From the NCBI RefSeq assembly GCF_001314995.1, contig NZ_CP012938.1, forward strand, positions 6,014,001 to 6,078,000: DNA of 64,000 bases. The letters are read 5' to 3'. This DNA is from Bacteroides ovatus (GTDB taxonomy: Bacteria; Bacteroidota; Bacteroidia; Bacteroidales; Bacteroidaceae). A program made the translations under genes and the position numbers. Position 1 is the first letter of the stretch, and each line of letters begins with the position of its first letter. Positions 9,605 to 18,500 of this stretch are shown piece after piece. The notes under the pieces are model-generated. The model had not been told where the DNA came from and made no database searches. It worked only from the letters and a program-made list of their open reading frames with translations.

Positions 9605-10258
9605 ATGTTGCGAAAACGAAGAAACCGTTTATTGCATAAAAGCATGAGCATAACAATTACCTCCGGGGTGATTGTTATGCTTCTTTTATTATCTTCCTGT
9701 GGCGGAAAGAAGAAAGCTATGGGTGAGGCTATCACGGAACGTGATTCCCTTCCGATGATGACAACATTGGGAGTCACCACCCTTATCTCCGATTCCGGAG
9801 TGACACGCTACAGAGTGAATACGGAAGAATGGTCGGTGTACGACCGTAAGAAACCATCCTATTGGGCCTTTGAGAAGGGCGTATATCTGGAACAGTTCGA
9901 CTCTATCTTTCATATAGAAGCCAGTATCAAAGCGGATACTGCCTACTATTATGACAAAGAAAGGCTTTGGAAGCTGATAGGGAACGTAGATATACAGAAC
10001 CGGAAAGGAGAGCGTTTTAATACGGAACTGCTGTACTGGAACGAAGCTACCCAAAAGGTATATTCCGACAAGTTTATACGTATTCAACAACCGGACAGAA
10101 TTATTACAGGGCATGGATTCGACTCGAACCAGCAAATGACCATATATACCATCCATAATATCGAAGGTATTTTCTATGTGGATGAGGAAGCAGGTGGTCC
10201 GCCCCAACCGGAAACAAAAGCGCTGCCGGATTCAGTGCGAAAAGATTCTGTGAAATAA
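9605..10258 (+). CDS. lptC: LPS export protein LptC
   Basis: LptC is the inner-membrane-anchored periplasmic part of the Lpt bridge that passes lipopolysaccharide from LptBFG to LptA. The 217-residue protein has a basic N-terminus, a hydrophobic segment and the lipobox-like LLLSSC with Cys near residue 32. An OstA/LptC beta-jellyroll pattern follows (ADTAYYYDKERLWKLIGNV, FNTELLYWNEATQKVYSDK, ITGHGFDSNQQM). An internal start at 9644 would also leave a complete lipoprotein signal. It is 4 nt after the TPR gene and 3 nt before the CorC-like gene. The lptE gene lies in another operon of the window (21878). Confidence 0.87.
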   Translation: MLRKRRNRLLHKSMSITITSGVIVMLLLLSSCGGKKKAMGEAITERDSLPMMTTLGVTTLISDSGVTRYRVNTEEWSVYDRKKPSYWAFEKGVYLEQFDSIFHIEASIKADTAYYYDKERLWKLIGNVDIQNRKGERFNTELLYWNEATQKVYSDKFIRIQQPDRIITGHGFDSNQQMTIYTIHNIEGIFYVDEEAGGPPQPETKALPDSVRKDSVK

Positions 10259-10261
10259 ACT

Positions 10262-11518
10262 ATGAATATTTATATCTCTCTAATTATCACCATGGTCTTC
10301 TCCGCTTTCTTTTCAGGAGTGGAGATTGCCTTTGTGTCGGTAGACAAACTGCGTTTTGAGATGGAACGCAAGGGGGGAATTACGTCCCGCATCCTTTCTA
10401 TCTTCTTCAAGAACCCGAATGAATTTATCTCTACCATGCTGGTGGGGAATAATATCGCACTAGTCATCTATGGTATTCTGATGGCACAGATTATTGGCGA
10501 TAATCTGCTGGCGGGATTCATTGATAATCATTTTCTGATGGTGTTGGCGCAGACCGTTATTTCTACCCTTATTATTCTGGTGACCGGAGAGTTTCTGCCG
10601 AAAACAATCTTCAAAATCAATCCCAATCTGGTCTTGAATGTTTTTGCCATTCCACTGATTATTTGTTACGTCATTCTATATCCTATTTCTAAACTGGCTT
10701 CCGGTTTGTCTTGTTTATTCCTTCGTGTCTTTGGAATGAAGATTAACAAGGATGCATCCGACAGAGCGTTTGGAAAAGTCGACTTGGACTACTTCGTGCA
10801 AAGCAGTATTGATAATGCCGAGAATGAGGAGGAACTGGATACGGAAGTGAAAATCTTTCAGAATGCTTTGGATTTCTCGAACATAAAAATCCGCGACTGT
10901 ATCGTTCCGCGTACCGAAGTGGTGGCTGTTGATCTGACAACTTCGCTGGACGAGTTGAAAAGCCGCTTCATCGAATCAGGAATTTCCAAGATCATTGTGT
11001 ACGATGGAAATATCGACAATGTGGTGGGTTATATTCATTCGTCGGAAATGTTTCGTGCTCCGAAAAACTGGCATGAGAATGTGAAGCAAGTGCCGATTGT
11101 GCCCGAAACCATGTCCGCCAATAAACTGATGAAGCTCTTTATGCAGCAAAAGAAAACGATTGCCGTAGTGGTGGATGAGTTTGGCGGTACGTCCGGTATT
11201 GTATCTCTGGAAGATCTGGTAGAAGAAATATTTGGAGATATAGAAGATGAGCACGATAATACTTCCTATATTAGCAAGCAGATTGATGAACGCGAGTATG
11301 TGTTGTCCGCCCGCTTGGAGATAGAAAAAGTCAATGAGACGTTCGGACTCGATTTGCCCGAATCGGACGATTATCTGACGGTAGGAGGACTGATTCTGAA
11401 CCAATATCAGAGTTTTCCGAAGCTGCATGAAGTGGTGCGGGTGGGACGTTATCAATTCAAGATAATTAAGGTCACAGCGACAAAAATAGAACTCGTGCGA
11501 TTAAAAGTCTTGGAATAA
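10262..11518 (+). CDS. CNNM/HlyC-CorC family membrane protein with CBS domains
   Basis: The 418-residue protein has an N-terminal CNNM (DUF21) membrane domain with about four helices, including FSAFFSGVEIAFVSVD and the VTGEFLPK motif. A CBS pair spans about residues 200-320 (VPRTEVVAVD; VDEFGGTSGIVSLEDLVEEI), and a C-terminal CorC_HlyC domain follows (DYLTVGGLIL, QFKIIKV). Family members are linked to Mg2+/Co2+ transport or resistance. The related flavobacterial GldE is a gliding-motility factor, but nothing here shows motility. The tight spacing after lptC suggests cotranscription. Confidence 0.9.
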   Translation: MNIYISLIITMVFSAFFSGVEIAFVSVDKLRFEMERKGGITSRILSIFFKNPNEFISTMLVGNNIALVIYGILMAQIIGDNLLAGFIDNHFLMVLAQTVISTLIILVTGEFLPKTIFKINPNLVLNVFAIPLIICYVILYPISKLASGLSCLFLRVFGMKINKDASDRAFGKVDLDYFVQSSIDNAENEEELDTEVKIFQNALDFSNIKIRDCIVPRTEVVAVDLTTSLDELKSRFIESGISKIIVYDGNIDNVVGYIHSSEMFRAPKNWHENVKQVPIVPETMSANKLMKLFMQQKKTIAVVVDEFGGTSGIVSLEDLVEEIFGDIEDEHDNTSYISKQIDEREYVLSARLEIEKVNETFGLDLPESDDYLTVGGLILNQYQSFPKLHEVVRVGRYQFKIIKVTATKIELVRLKVLE

Positions 11519-11573
11519 TGACGATAATCAAGAAATTTTTAGCCAATAAATAGATGCATATTAGCATTTTTTG

Positions 11574-11581
11574 TATCTTCG
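11574..11581 (+). promoter_or_regulatory. Weak -7 box before the PpiD-like gene
   Basis: TATCTTCG differs from TAnnTTTG at one position and lies in the 119-nt gap before 11638. It may give the foldase gene its own promoter in addition to read-through. Confidence 0.3.
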
Positions 11582-11637
11582 TGCGCTAAAACGACAAAAG
11601 AAAGAAATAATAATAAACATAAATCGTATTAATCAAA

Positions 11638-13779
11638 ATGGCAACGTTACAAAACATTAGGTCGAAAGGACCTCTATTGGTGATTGTTATCGGCTTGGCG
11701 CTGTTTGCTTTCATTGCGGGTGACGCATGGAAGGTGATGCAGCCGCATCAGGCACATGACGTAGGTGAGGTGAACGGAGACGCTCTTTCCGCTCAAGAGT
11801 ATCAGAATTTGGTAGAAGAATATACCGAAGTGGTGAAACTCATGCGTGGGGTGACCGCCTTGAATGACGAACAAACCAATCAGGTGCGCGATGAAGTATG
11901 GCGTTCCTACGTAAACAATAAACTGATCGAAAAAGAAGCAAAAGCACTGGGACTGACTGTTTCTGCTGCTGAAATCCAGGACATCCTGAAAGCAGGCGTT
12001 CATCCTTTGTTGAGACAAACTCCTTTCCAGAATCCGCAAACAGGAAACTTCGACAAGGATATGTTGAACAAGTTCCTCGTGGAATATGCCAAGATGAGCG
12101 AATCACAAATGCCGGCACAGTATGCTGAACAATACAATAACATGTATAAATACTGGTCTTTCATTCAGAAAACTCTGATCGAGAGCCGTCTGGCAGAAAA
12201 GTATCAGGCATTGGTGTCTAAAGCTCTTCTTTCCAATCCGGTGGAAGCACAGGACGCTTTCGATGCAAGAGTGAACCAGTACAACGTGTTGATGGCTGGT
12301 ATTCCTTACTCTTCTGTAGTGGACTCTACAATCGTAGTGAAAGAATCGGAACTGAAAGACTTGTATAACAAGAAGAAAGAACAATTCAAACAATATCAGG
12401 AAACTCGTGACATCAAGTACATCGATGTACAAGTGACTGCAAGTGCTGAAGACAGAGCTGCTATCCAGAAAGAAGTGGACGAAGCTACTGAACAGTTGGC
12501 TACTACTACGGAAGATTATACTTCTTTCATCCGTTCGACTGGCTCGGAAGCTCCTTATGTAGACTTGTTCTATAACAAAACAGCTTTCCCGTCAGATGTA
12601 GTTGCCCGTTTGGACTCTGCTTCGGTAGGTACTATTTATGGTCCTTACTATAACGGTGCCGACAATACAATCAACTCTTTTAAAATTGTAGCTAAAGCTG
12701 CTGCTGCCGATTCTGTCGAATTCCGTCAGATTCAGGTATACGCAGAAGATGCTGTGAAGACAAAGACATTGGCTGATAGTATCTACAACGCGATCAAAGG
12801 TGGCGCTAACTTTGCTGATCTGGCAAAGAAATATGGTCAGACTGGTGATGCAAACTGGCTAACTTCTGCACAGTACGAAGGTGCACAGATAGACGGCGAT
12901 AACCTGAAATTCATCTCTGCTATCAACAATACAGGTGTGAACGAATTGGTAAACTTGCCGATGGGACAAGCAAACGTAATTCTTCAGGTAACGAACAAGA
13001 AATCTGTAAAAGACAAATATAAAGTAGCTGTTATCAAACGTGAAGTAGAGTTCAGCAAAGAAACTTACAACCGCGCTTATAATGATTTCAGCCAGTTTAT
13101 CGCAGCTAATCCGAGTGTAGAAAAGATGGTAGCTAACGCTGAAGAAGCCGGTTACAGATTGCTCGACAGAATGGATTTGAGCAGCTCTGAACACAATATC
13201 GGTGGTGTAAGAGGTACAAAAGAAGCGTTGAGATGGACATTTGATAAAGCAAAACCGGGTGATGTTTCCGGCTTGTACGAATGTGGCGAAAGCGATCACA
13301 TGATGGTAGTAGGTCTGGTAGGCATTAAGCCGGAAGGATATCGTCCGTTGAAAGCAGTACAGGATCAGTTGAGAGCTGAAATCGTAAAAGATAAGAAAGC
13401 TGAAAAGATTATGGCTGACATGAAAGCTGCCAATGCAACTTCATTCAACCAGTACAAAGAGATGACTAATGCAGTTAGCGACTCTTTGAAGATGGTTACT
13501 TTTGCAGCTCCTGCATACGTATCAGCATTGCGCAGCAGCGAACCGCTGGTAGGTGCTTATGCTTCTGCAGCTGAAGTAAATCAGTTGAGCGCTCCTATCA
13601 AAGGTAATGCCGGAGTATTTGTATTGCAGGTATACGGCAAGGACAAACTGAACGAAACATTCGACGCAAAAGCAGAAGAAGCTACGCTGACTAACATGCA
13701 CGCACGTTTTGCCAGCCGTCTGATGAATGATTTGTATCTGAAAGCAAACGTAAAAGATACACGCTTCTTGTTCTTCTAA
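11638..13779 (+). CDS. PpiD/SurA-like peptidyl-prolyl isomerase, membrane-anchored
   Basis: The 713-residue protein is a periplasmic foldase tethered by one N-terminal membrane helix (about residues 12-30, PLLVIVIGLALFAFIAG). It has a SurA_N-type helical chaperone region (residues 40-200, with VWRSYVNNKLIEKEAKALGL). A parvulin rotamase domain of about 100 residues starts near 355 (VEFRQIQVYAEDA, GGANFADLAKKYGQ), and a long C-terminal helical part follows. The size and anchor resemble PpiD rather than soluble SurA. It closes the envelope gene run and is followed by a strong hairpin with a T-run. Confidence 0.88.
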   Translation: MATLQNIRSKGPLLVIVIGLALFAFIAGDAWKVMQPHQAHDVGEVNGDALSAQEYQNLVEEYTEVVKLMRGVTALNDEQTNQVRDEVWRSYVNNKLIEKEAKALGLTVSAAEIQDILKAGVHPLLRQTPFQNPQTGNFDKDMLNKFLVEYAKMSESQMPAQYAEQYNNMYKYWSFIQKTLIESRLAEKYQALVSKALLSNPVEAQDAFDARVNQYNVLMAGIPYSSVVDSTIVVKESELKDLYNKKKEQFKQYQETRDIKYIDVQVTASAEDRAAIQKEVDEATEQLATTTEDYTSFIRSTGSEAPYVDLFYNKTAFPSDVVARLDSASVGTIYGPYYNGADNTINSFKIVAKAAAADSVEFRQIQVYAEDAVKTKTLADSIYNAIKGGANFADLAKKYGQTGDANWLTSAQYEGAQIDGDNLKFISAINNTGVNELVNLPMGQANVILQVTNKKSVKDKYKVAVIKREVEFSKETYNRAYNDFSQFIAANPSVEKMVANAEEAGYRLLDRMDLSSSEHNIGGVRGTKEALRWTFDKAKPGDVSGLYECGESDHMMVVGLVGIKPEGYRPLKAVQDQLRAEIVKDKKAEKIMADMKAANATSFNQYKEMTNAVSDSLKMVTFAAPAYVSALRSSEPLVGAYASAAEVNQLSAPIKGNAGVFVLQVYGKDKLNETFDAKAEEATLTNMHARFASRLMNDLYLKANVKDTRFLFF

Positions 13780-13802
13780 ACAAGTAGCAAGTAATAGATA
13801 TT

Positions 13803-13880
13803 AGGCACGGATTACACGGATTTACGCGGTTTAAACTTATGAGGGAACCGCGAAACCCGTGTAATCCGTGCCTTTTTTGT
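13803..13880 (+). terminator. Long hairpin terminator after the PpiD-like gene
   Basis: Arms 13803-13832 and 13846-13873 pair with one mismatch and one bulge (AGGCACGGATTACACGG against its complement), followed by TTTTTTG. The arms share the CGGATTAC element with the hairpins at 2872-2961 and 23667-23733, so the terminator is also a copy of a dispersed family. Confidence 0.8.
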
Positions 13881-13903
13881 GCTCGTTTTTTTTGTTTATG
13901 GTC

Positions 13904-13934
13904 TTTGTTATCTGATTAAATTTCCATATCTTGC
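13904..13934 (+). promoter_or_regulatory. Promoter of the DUF4062-STAND gene
   Basis: TTTG at 13904-13907 is separated by exactly 19 bp from TATCTTGC at 13927-13934, close to the Bacteroides -33/-7 arrangement. It lies 57 nt upstream of the start codon, after the previous gene's terminator, so the gene appears to have its own promoter. Confidence 0.5.
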
Positions 13935-13990
13935 CAATCTTTATCAATTGGCTTTGCGAAATACTTCATTAACTAATACGAATCTATATT

Positions 13991-16900
13991 ATGACTAAAC
14001 AACTAGCCCAGTATTCAGTTCCCGCTGAAAATTCACGTGTTATCCGTGTATTCCTTTCGTCAACGTTCAGAGACATGGAGATGGAACGTTCTGCATTAGT
14101 CAAACTCTTTAAGGGTTTGCAAGTGAAGGCTGCCAGCCGTGGTGCCACCATTTCATTGGTTGATTTGCGTTGGGGAATCACAGAAGAAGATGCGAAAAGC
14201 GGCAAGGTTGTTGAAATATGCCTGAAAGAGATCGTTAACTCCCGGCCTTTCTTCATAGGTATGGTAGGCGACCGCTATGGATGGTGTCCCAGTTATGAAG
14301 ATTTATCTCAAACTCTCAATGACAGCTTGGAATATCGTTGGATAGAAGATGACTTGAATCACCATTTGAGTGTGACGGAAATTGAAATGCAGTTTGGTGT
14401 ACTGCGCAATCCCAATCCGTTACATGCCTATTTTTATATAAAACAGTCGGCAGATGATGAACTGTCTTGCCCTGAAGAGGAGTCTCTTAAATTGAAACGT
14501 CTGAAAGAGAGTATTTTGCAACAGGATCGTTATCCTGTGCAAGAGTATGATTCGCCCGATCAGTTGTGTAACCTTGTGGAAGCTGCTTTCACGGAATTGC
14601 TTGAACGGGAGTTTCCTGACGTACTGACCGTTGAAGATAATCAAGCATTGCAAGAACAACTGACGCGCAATGAACTCTTATTCAATTATCACCCAATACC
14701 TGAAGCAGATCACGCGTTTGCTGATTTTTTGGCGGCGGATGAACAGCGGTGTCTGGTGGTAACGGGCGGTTGCGGTCTTGGCAAGAGTGCTTTGTTGGCT
14801 CATTGGAGCGATTTGGTGAACAATGATATGCCGATGATTCCTATCTATCATCGCTTGGATAGTACTACATTGTCTTCTTATCCGGAAACGTTGGCGAGAA
14901 TGTTAGCTTCCAAATGCCAGAACGCACTCAAGCATCAATCTTTGGGTGAAGAAAATTTGTTCGCGGCGGAAGTCTCAAAAGAACTGGACTCGACCCAAAG
15001 CACTGCCAAATCCATCATGGACACCGTGAAAAACTCGGTTTTGATGGGAGATGCTGGCTTGAACACTTTTTCAGGAAACACACTTCGAAACCTCAAGGAG
15101 ATTGAAGAAGATTTGAATTCTATCCAAAAGTTCAGTCAGTTGTGGAGTGTGTTGGGTGCATCAAGATACCCTATCATTCTGTTGATTGATGACATCAGTT
15201 ATCTGAATCCGACTGAAGCATCCCTGTTTTCTTTATTTGCATCTATTCCCCCGAACGTGAAAGTCGTGTTGAGCTTTTCTGCGTCATCCACTGCCTACCT
15301 GCCCTTTGTTCAGAATGGCTACGCCCATTTCCAGTTGAATGGTTTTTCACAGGCGGATGCCAAGTCGTTCTCAAAGCAGTATTTGTCTACTTACTCCAAG
15401 GCTTTGTCCGCACAACAGGAAGATATTCTTGCTTCGTGGGTGCTGGCTAAACAACCGCGCTGTTTAAGTGTATTGCTCAACGAGCTGGTTTCGTTCGGTC
15501 AGTACGATGCTCTCAATGAATATATGAGTGGATATTGCCGGCTCAATGAGGTTGGGCAATTCTATGACAGTGTGTTACGGCGTTTGTCGGCTGATTATGG
15601 TTTCGAAGAGATTGGAAGAACGCTTCTGATGCTTTCACTTACTTTAGAAGGATTTACCGAAGATGAAGTGAAGAGCATGGCAGACATTAATCAGATACTT
15701 TGGTCGCAGTTGAGAGTGGAAATGAGCAGCTGGCTTACCAACAAAGGAGGACGATATTGCATTGGTGACACACAAATGGTAGAGGCAATCGAACGCTATT
15801 TCGCTCAAGATGACGAATGTATAGATGATAGTCGCCATGAAATTATTTCCGCTTTGCTGGATGAGGAAGAGATTCTTTCCCATCCGTTGACTTTTGCCGA
15901 TTATAACTATCGCATGAAACAGTTCTGCTACCATGATTCGTATCGCTATAAAGTGGAGATTACCTATCAATGCTATAAGATGCAAGAATGGGATATATTG
16001 AAGGATTGGATTTGTGATGTGGAGATTTTCGAGATTCTGTATCGCACGAATCGTTCTCTGTTGGAAGATAGCTGGAAGGCGATCATGAACGACAATCCTG
16101 AAGTTACGCCTGAAGTCTATGCCGAATTGGACTTTGATGAGATCGATTCTTTTTTAATTCCTGTCATTGCTAATGATATGGCTACTTTCTTGAGCAGTTC
16201 TTTCCATCTGACGAAGGCGGCAGCTGCTGTGAGTGAGAAGAGTATGGAAGGTGCTGCCATGCCACTCATTGCCAAGTCGGTATTGAAGATGAATGAGGGA
16301 TGCCGGTATGCCCGTAATGAAGAATACGAAACGGCATGCGACTGTTTCCTGAAAGCATTGGTGATGCAGGAAAACATTGTACCGACTCCGGAACTGGAGA
16401 TTGCCAACACCTGCCGAAATCTAGCTCTGGCATATTACTACAATGAGCAATACAATGAAGCAGTGACCTATTTGAATAGGGCGCTTGATTATCATGCGGC
16501 TTCTGCTGACGAGAAGAGTCAGGCAGAAGTCATTGAACTTTCCGAATATCTGGCTTATTGTGATTACTATAAGGATGAGGAAGAGAGTGCTGCCGAGAAA
16601 TTCCGGAAAGTAGCTGAAATGCACGAGTCGTTGAATGGCAGACTGTCTGGTGGAGTGGCTAAATGTTTGCGTATGCAGGGTAAATGTCTTTATTATATCA
16701 AACGATACGATGAAGCATGGATGCTGATGAATCAGGCGTTGGACATTGCTATACAGATAGACAGCAAAAAACAGATCGTCGCTTGTCATAAACAGTTGTA
16801 TTATCTATGCAGGGAATTCAAGCGGATGATGAATGAACGTGGCGATGAGCAGGCGTCTACTTTATTCTTCCGTGAGTCTCTTCTGCATGAAATGTATTTC

Positions 16901-17344
16901 AGCGAAAAACCGCGTCTGGCGGAACTGACTGTCCGCTACGAGGCATTGAGATGTGATATTATGCAGCAGTATTACATGAATAAAGACTATGATAACGTGA
17001 TTCGTATTGCAACGTCTTTGGATTTTCACGATGATACTGACCTTAATGCTTCCTGTCTGGTATATTATTACAAAGCACAGGCTTATGTGAAGTTGGAGAA
17101 TTATCCAATGGCGAAAGAGGCTTTCTTCAGAGAGTTTGAACTGCGAAAGAAATATCTGGGATGGGAGGATGAAGATACGATTCTGGCTTGTCAGAACCTA
17201 GGGGTTTTGCACAGCTTTTGTAATGAACGGGAAGAGGCGCTGGCTTGTTTCCGTGAGGCGTACGGTCATGAAGTGAAAAAGAATGGCGAGGATTCTGAAA
17301 TGGCGCAAAAGCTACTTCAATATATCAGCGTGGTTGAATCATAA
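13991..17344 (+). CDS. DUF4062-STAND NTPase-TPR protein
   Basis: This 1117-residue cytoplasmic protein has three parts. Residues about 16-110 are a DUF4062 domain (RVFLSSTFRDMEMER, DLRWGIT, FIGMVGDRYGW). Residues about 250-620 are a STAND/NACHT-type ATPase with Walker A GGCGLGKSALL near 259 and Walker B IILLIDDISYL near 395. The C-terminal third, from about residue 765, is TPR-like helical repeats (AYYYNEQYNEAVTYLNRAL). The same order is found in eukaryotic NPHP3-like proteins, and DUF4062 plus NACHT occurs in TEP1. STAND proteins usually act as signal-dependent switches, including in antiphage defence; DUF4062 may be the output module and the TPRs the sensor. It is a single gene with its own promoter between housekeeping genes, and no phage or mobility genes lie nearby. 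The trigger and output are unknown. Confidence 0.85.
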   Translation: MTKQLAQYSVPAENSRVIRVFLSSTFRDMEMERSALVKLFKGLQVKAASRGATISLVDLRWGITEEDAKSGKVVEICLKEIVNSRPFFIGMVGDRYGWCPSYEDLSQTLNDSLEYRWIEDDLNHHLSVTEIEMQFGVLRNPNPLHAYFYIKQSADDELSCPEEESLKLKRLKESILQQDRYPVQEYDSPDQLCNLVEAAFTELLEREFPDVLTVEDNQALQEQLTRNELLFNYHPIPEADHAFADFLAADEQRCLVVTGGCGLGKSALLAHWSDLVNNDMPMIPIYHRLDSTTLSSYPETLARMLASKCQNALKHQSLGEENLFAAEVSKELDSTQSTAKSIMDTVKNSVLMGDAGLNTFSGNTLRNLKEIEEDLNSIQKFSQLWSVLGASRYPIILLIDDISYLNPTEASLFSLFASIPPNVKVVLSFSASSTAYLPFVQNGYAHFQLNGFSQADAKSFSKQYLSTYSKALSAQQEDILASWVLAKQPRCLSVLLNELVSFGQYDALNEYMSGYCRLNEVGQFYDSVLRRLSADYGFEEIGRTLLMLSLTLEGFTEDEVKSMADINQILWSQLRVEMSSWLTNKGGRYCIGDTQMVEAIERYFAQDDECIDDSRHEIISALLDEEEILSHPLTFADYNYRMKQFCYHDSYRYKVEITYQCYKMQEWDILKDWICDVEIFEILYRTNRSLLEDSWKAIMNDNPEVTPEVYAELDFDEIDSFLIPVIANDMATFLSSSFHLTKAAAAVSEKSMEGAAMPLIAKSVLKMNEGCRYARNEEYETACDCFLKALVMQENIVPTPELEIANTCRNLALAYYYNEQYNEAVTYLNRALDYHAASADEKSQAEVIELSEYLAYCDYYKDEEESAAEKFRKVAEMHESLNGRLSGGVAKCLRMQGKCLYYIKRYDEAWMLMNQALDIAIQIDSKKQIVACHKQLYYLCREFKRMMNERGDEQASTLFFRESLLHEMYFSEKPRLAELTVRYEALRCDIMQQYYMNKDYDNVIRIATSLDFHDDTDLNASCLVYYYKAQAYVKLENYPMAKEAFFREFELRKKYLGWEDEDTILACQNLGVLHSFCNEREEALACFREAYGHEVKKNGEDSEMAQKLLQYISVVES

Positions 17345-17411
17345 CGGAGGCATACTTCCCTTTTTTGTTAACTTTTACATTCCTGCTATACGGAAATCGA
17401 CTTTATTTCCT

Positions 17412-17419
17412 TACATTTG
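17412..17419 (+). promoter_or_regulatory. -7 box for the rlmN operon
   Basis: TACATTTG matches the -7 consensus and lies 28 nt before the ATG at 17448. It supports this start over the open frame that extends upstream into the STAND gene. Confidence 0.55.
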
Positions 17420-17447
17420 CAGATATAAACTATCAATAGAAAGAAGA

Positions 17448-18482
17448 ATGTCTAAATATCCCCTTTTAGGAATGACTCTTGTAGAGCTTCAATCATTGAC
17501 AAAAAGACTGGGTATGCCCGGCTTTGCTGCCAAGCAGATTGCATCCTGGCTTTACGAAAAGAAGGTAGCCTCGATTGATGATATGACTAATTTGTCATTG
17601 AAACACCGGGAGTTGCTCAAGCAGAACTATGAGGTGGGAGCGGAAGCTCCGGTAGATGAAATGCGCTCTGTAGATGGTACGGTGAAGTATCTTTATAAAG
17701 TGGGTGAGAACCATTTTGTAGAGTCGGTTTATATACCGGATGATGACCGGGCAACATTGTGCGTGTCGTCACAAGTAGGTTGCAAGATGAACTGTAAGTT
17801 CTGTATGACCGGTAAACAGGGGTATACAGCTAACCTGACCGCCAGCCAGATCATAAACCAGATTCATTCGCTGCCGGAACGGGATAAACTGACTAATGTC
17901 GTAATGATGGGAATGGGCGAGCCGCTCGATAACCTGGATGAGGTATTGAAAGCATTGGAACTACTGACCGCTACCTACGGTTACGCATGGAGTCCGAAGC
18001 GTATCACGCTTTCTACTGTCGGGCTACGGAAAGGATTGCAGCGTTTTATCGAAGAAAATGACTGCCACCTTGCCATCAGCCTTCACTCTCCGCTGACCGT
18101 TCAGCGTGCTGAATTAATGCCGGCGGAAAAGGCGTTTTCAATCACCGAAATGGTGGAACTGTTAAAAAACTATGATTTTAGTAAACAACGTCGACTTTCG
18201 TTTGAATATATTGTTTTTAAAGGGCTCAATGATTCGCAGGTCTATGCCAAAGAGTTGCTGAAACTTCTTCGCGGGCTGGATTGCAGGGTGAATCTGATTC
18301 GTTTTCATGCCATACCGGGGGTAGACCTCGAGGGGGCGGATATGGATACGATGACCCGTTTTCGTGATAATCTGACGTCACACGGACTTTTCACCACTAT
18401 CCGTTCATCCAGAGGCGAAGATATTTTTGCCGCTTGCGGTATGCTGTCGACAGCGAAACAGGAGAAAAATAATGAAAGTTAA
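17448..18482 (+). CDS. rlmN: Dual-specificity RNA methyltransferase RlmN
   Basis: RlmN is a radical SAM enzyme that methylates C2 of A2503 in 23S rRNA and A37 in some tRNAs. The 344-residue protein has the N-terminal helical domain (LGMPGFAAKQIASWLYEKK), the radical SAM cluster motif C-x3-C-x2-C (CKMNCKFCMTGKQG) and GMGEPLDN. The conserved cysteine near the end (RGEDIFAACGML) forms the covalent RNA intermediate. I placed the start at 17448 because homology begins there and a -7 box lies just upstream; the frame is open from 17283. It leads a run of plus-strand genes to secG. Confidence 0.96.
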   Translation: MSKYPLLGMTLVELQSLTKRLGMPGFAAKQIASWLYEKKVASIDDMTNLSLKHRELLKQNYEVGAEAPVDEMRSVDGTVKYLYKVGENHFVESVYIPDDDRATLCVSSQVGCKMNCKFCMTGKQGYTANLTASQIINQIHSLPERDKLTNVVMMGMGEPLDNLDEVLKALELLTATYGYAWSPKRITLSTVGLRKGLQRFIEENDCHLAISLHSPLTVQRAELMPAEKAFSITEMVELLKNYDFSKQRRLSFEYIVFKGLNDSQVYAKELLKLLRGLDCRVNLIRFHAIPGVDLEGADMDTMTRFRDNLTSHGLFTTIRSSRGEDIFAACGMLSTAKQEKNNES

Positions 18483-18500
18483 TATATAAAACCGAACATC

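Noticed and set aside
13991..17344. The STAND gene as part of a mobile defence island
   Set aside because: The flanks are conserved housekeeping genes, and no integrase, restriction or phage genes are nearby; only the protein architecture suggests defence.
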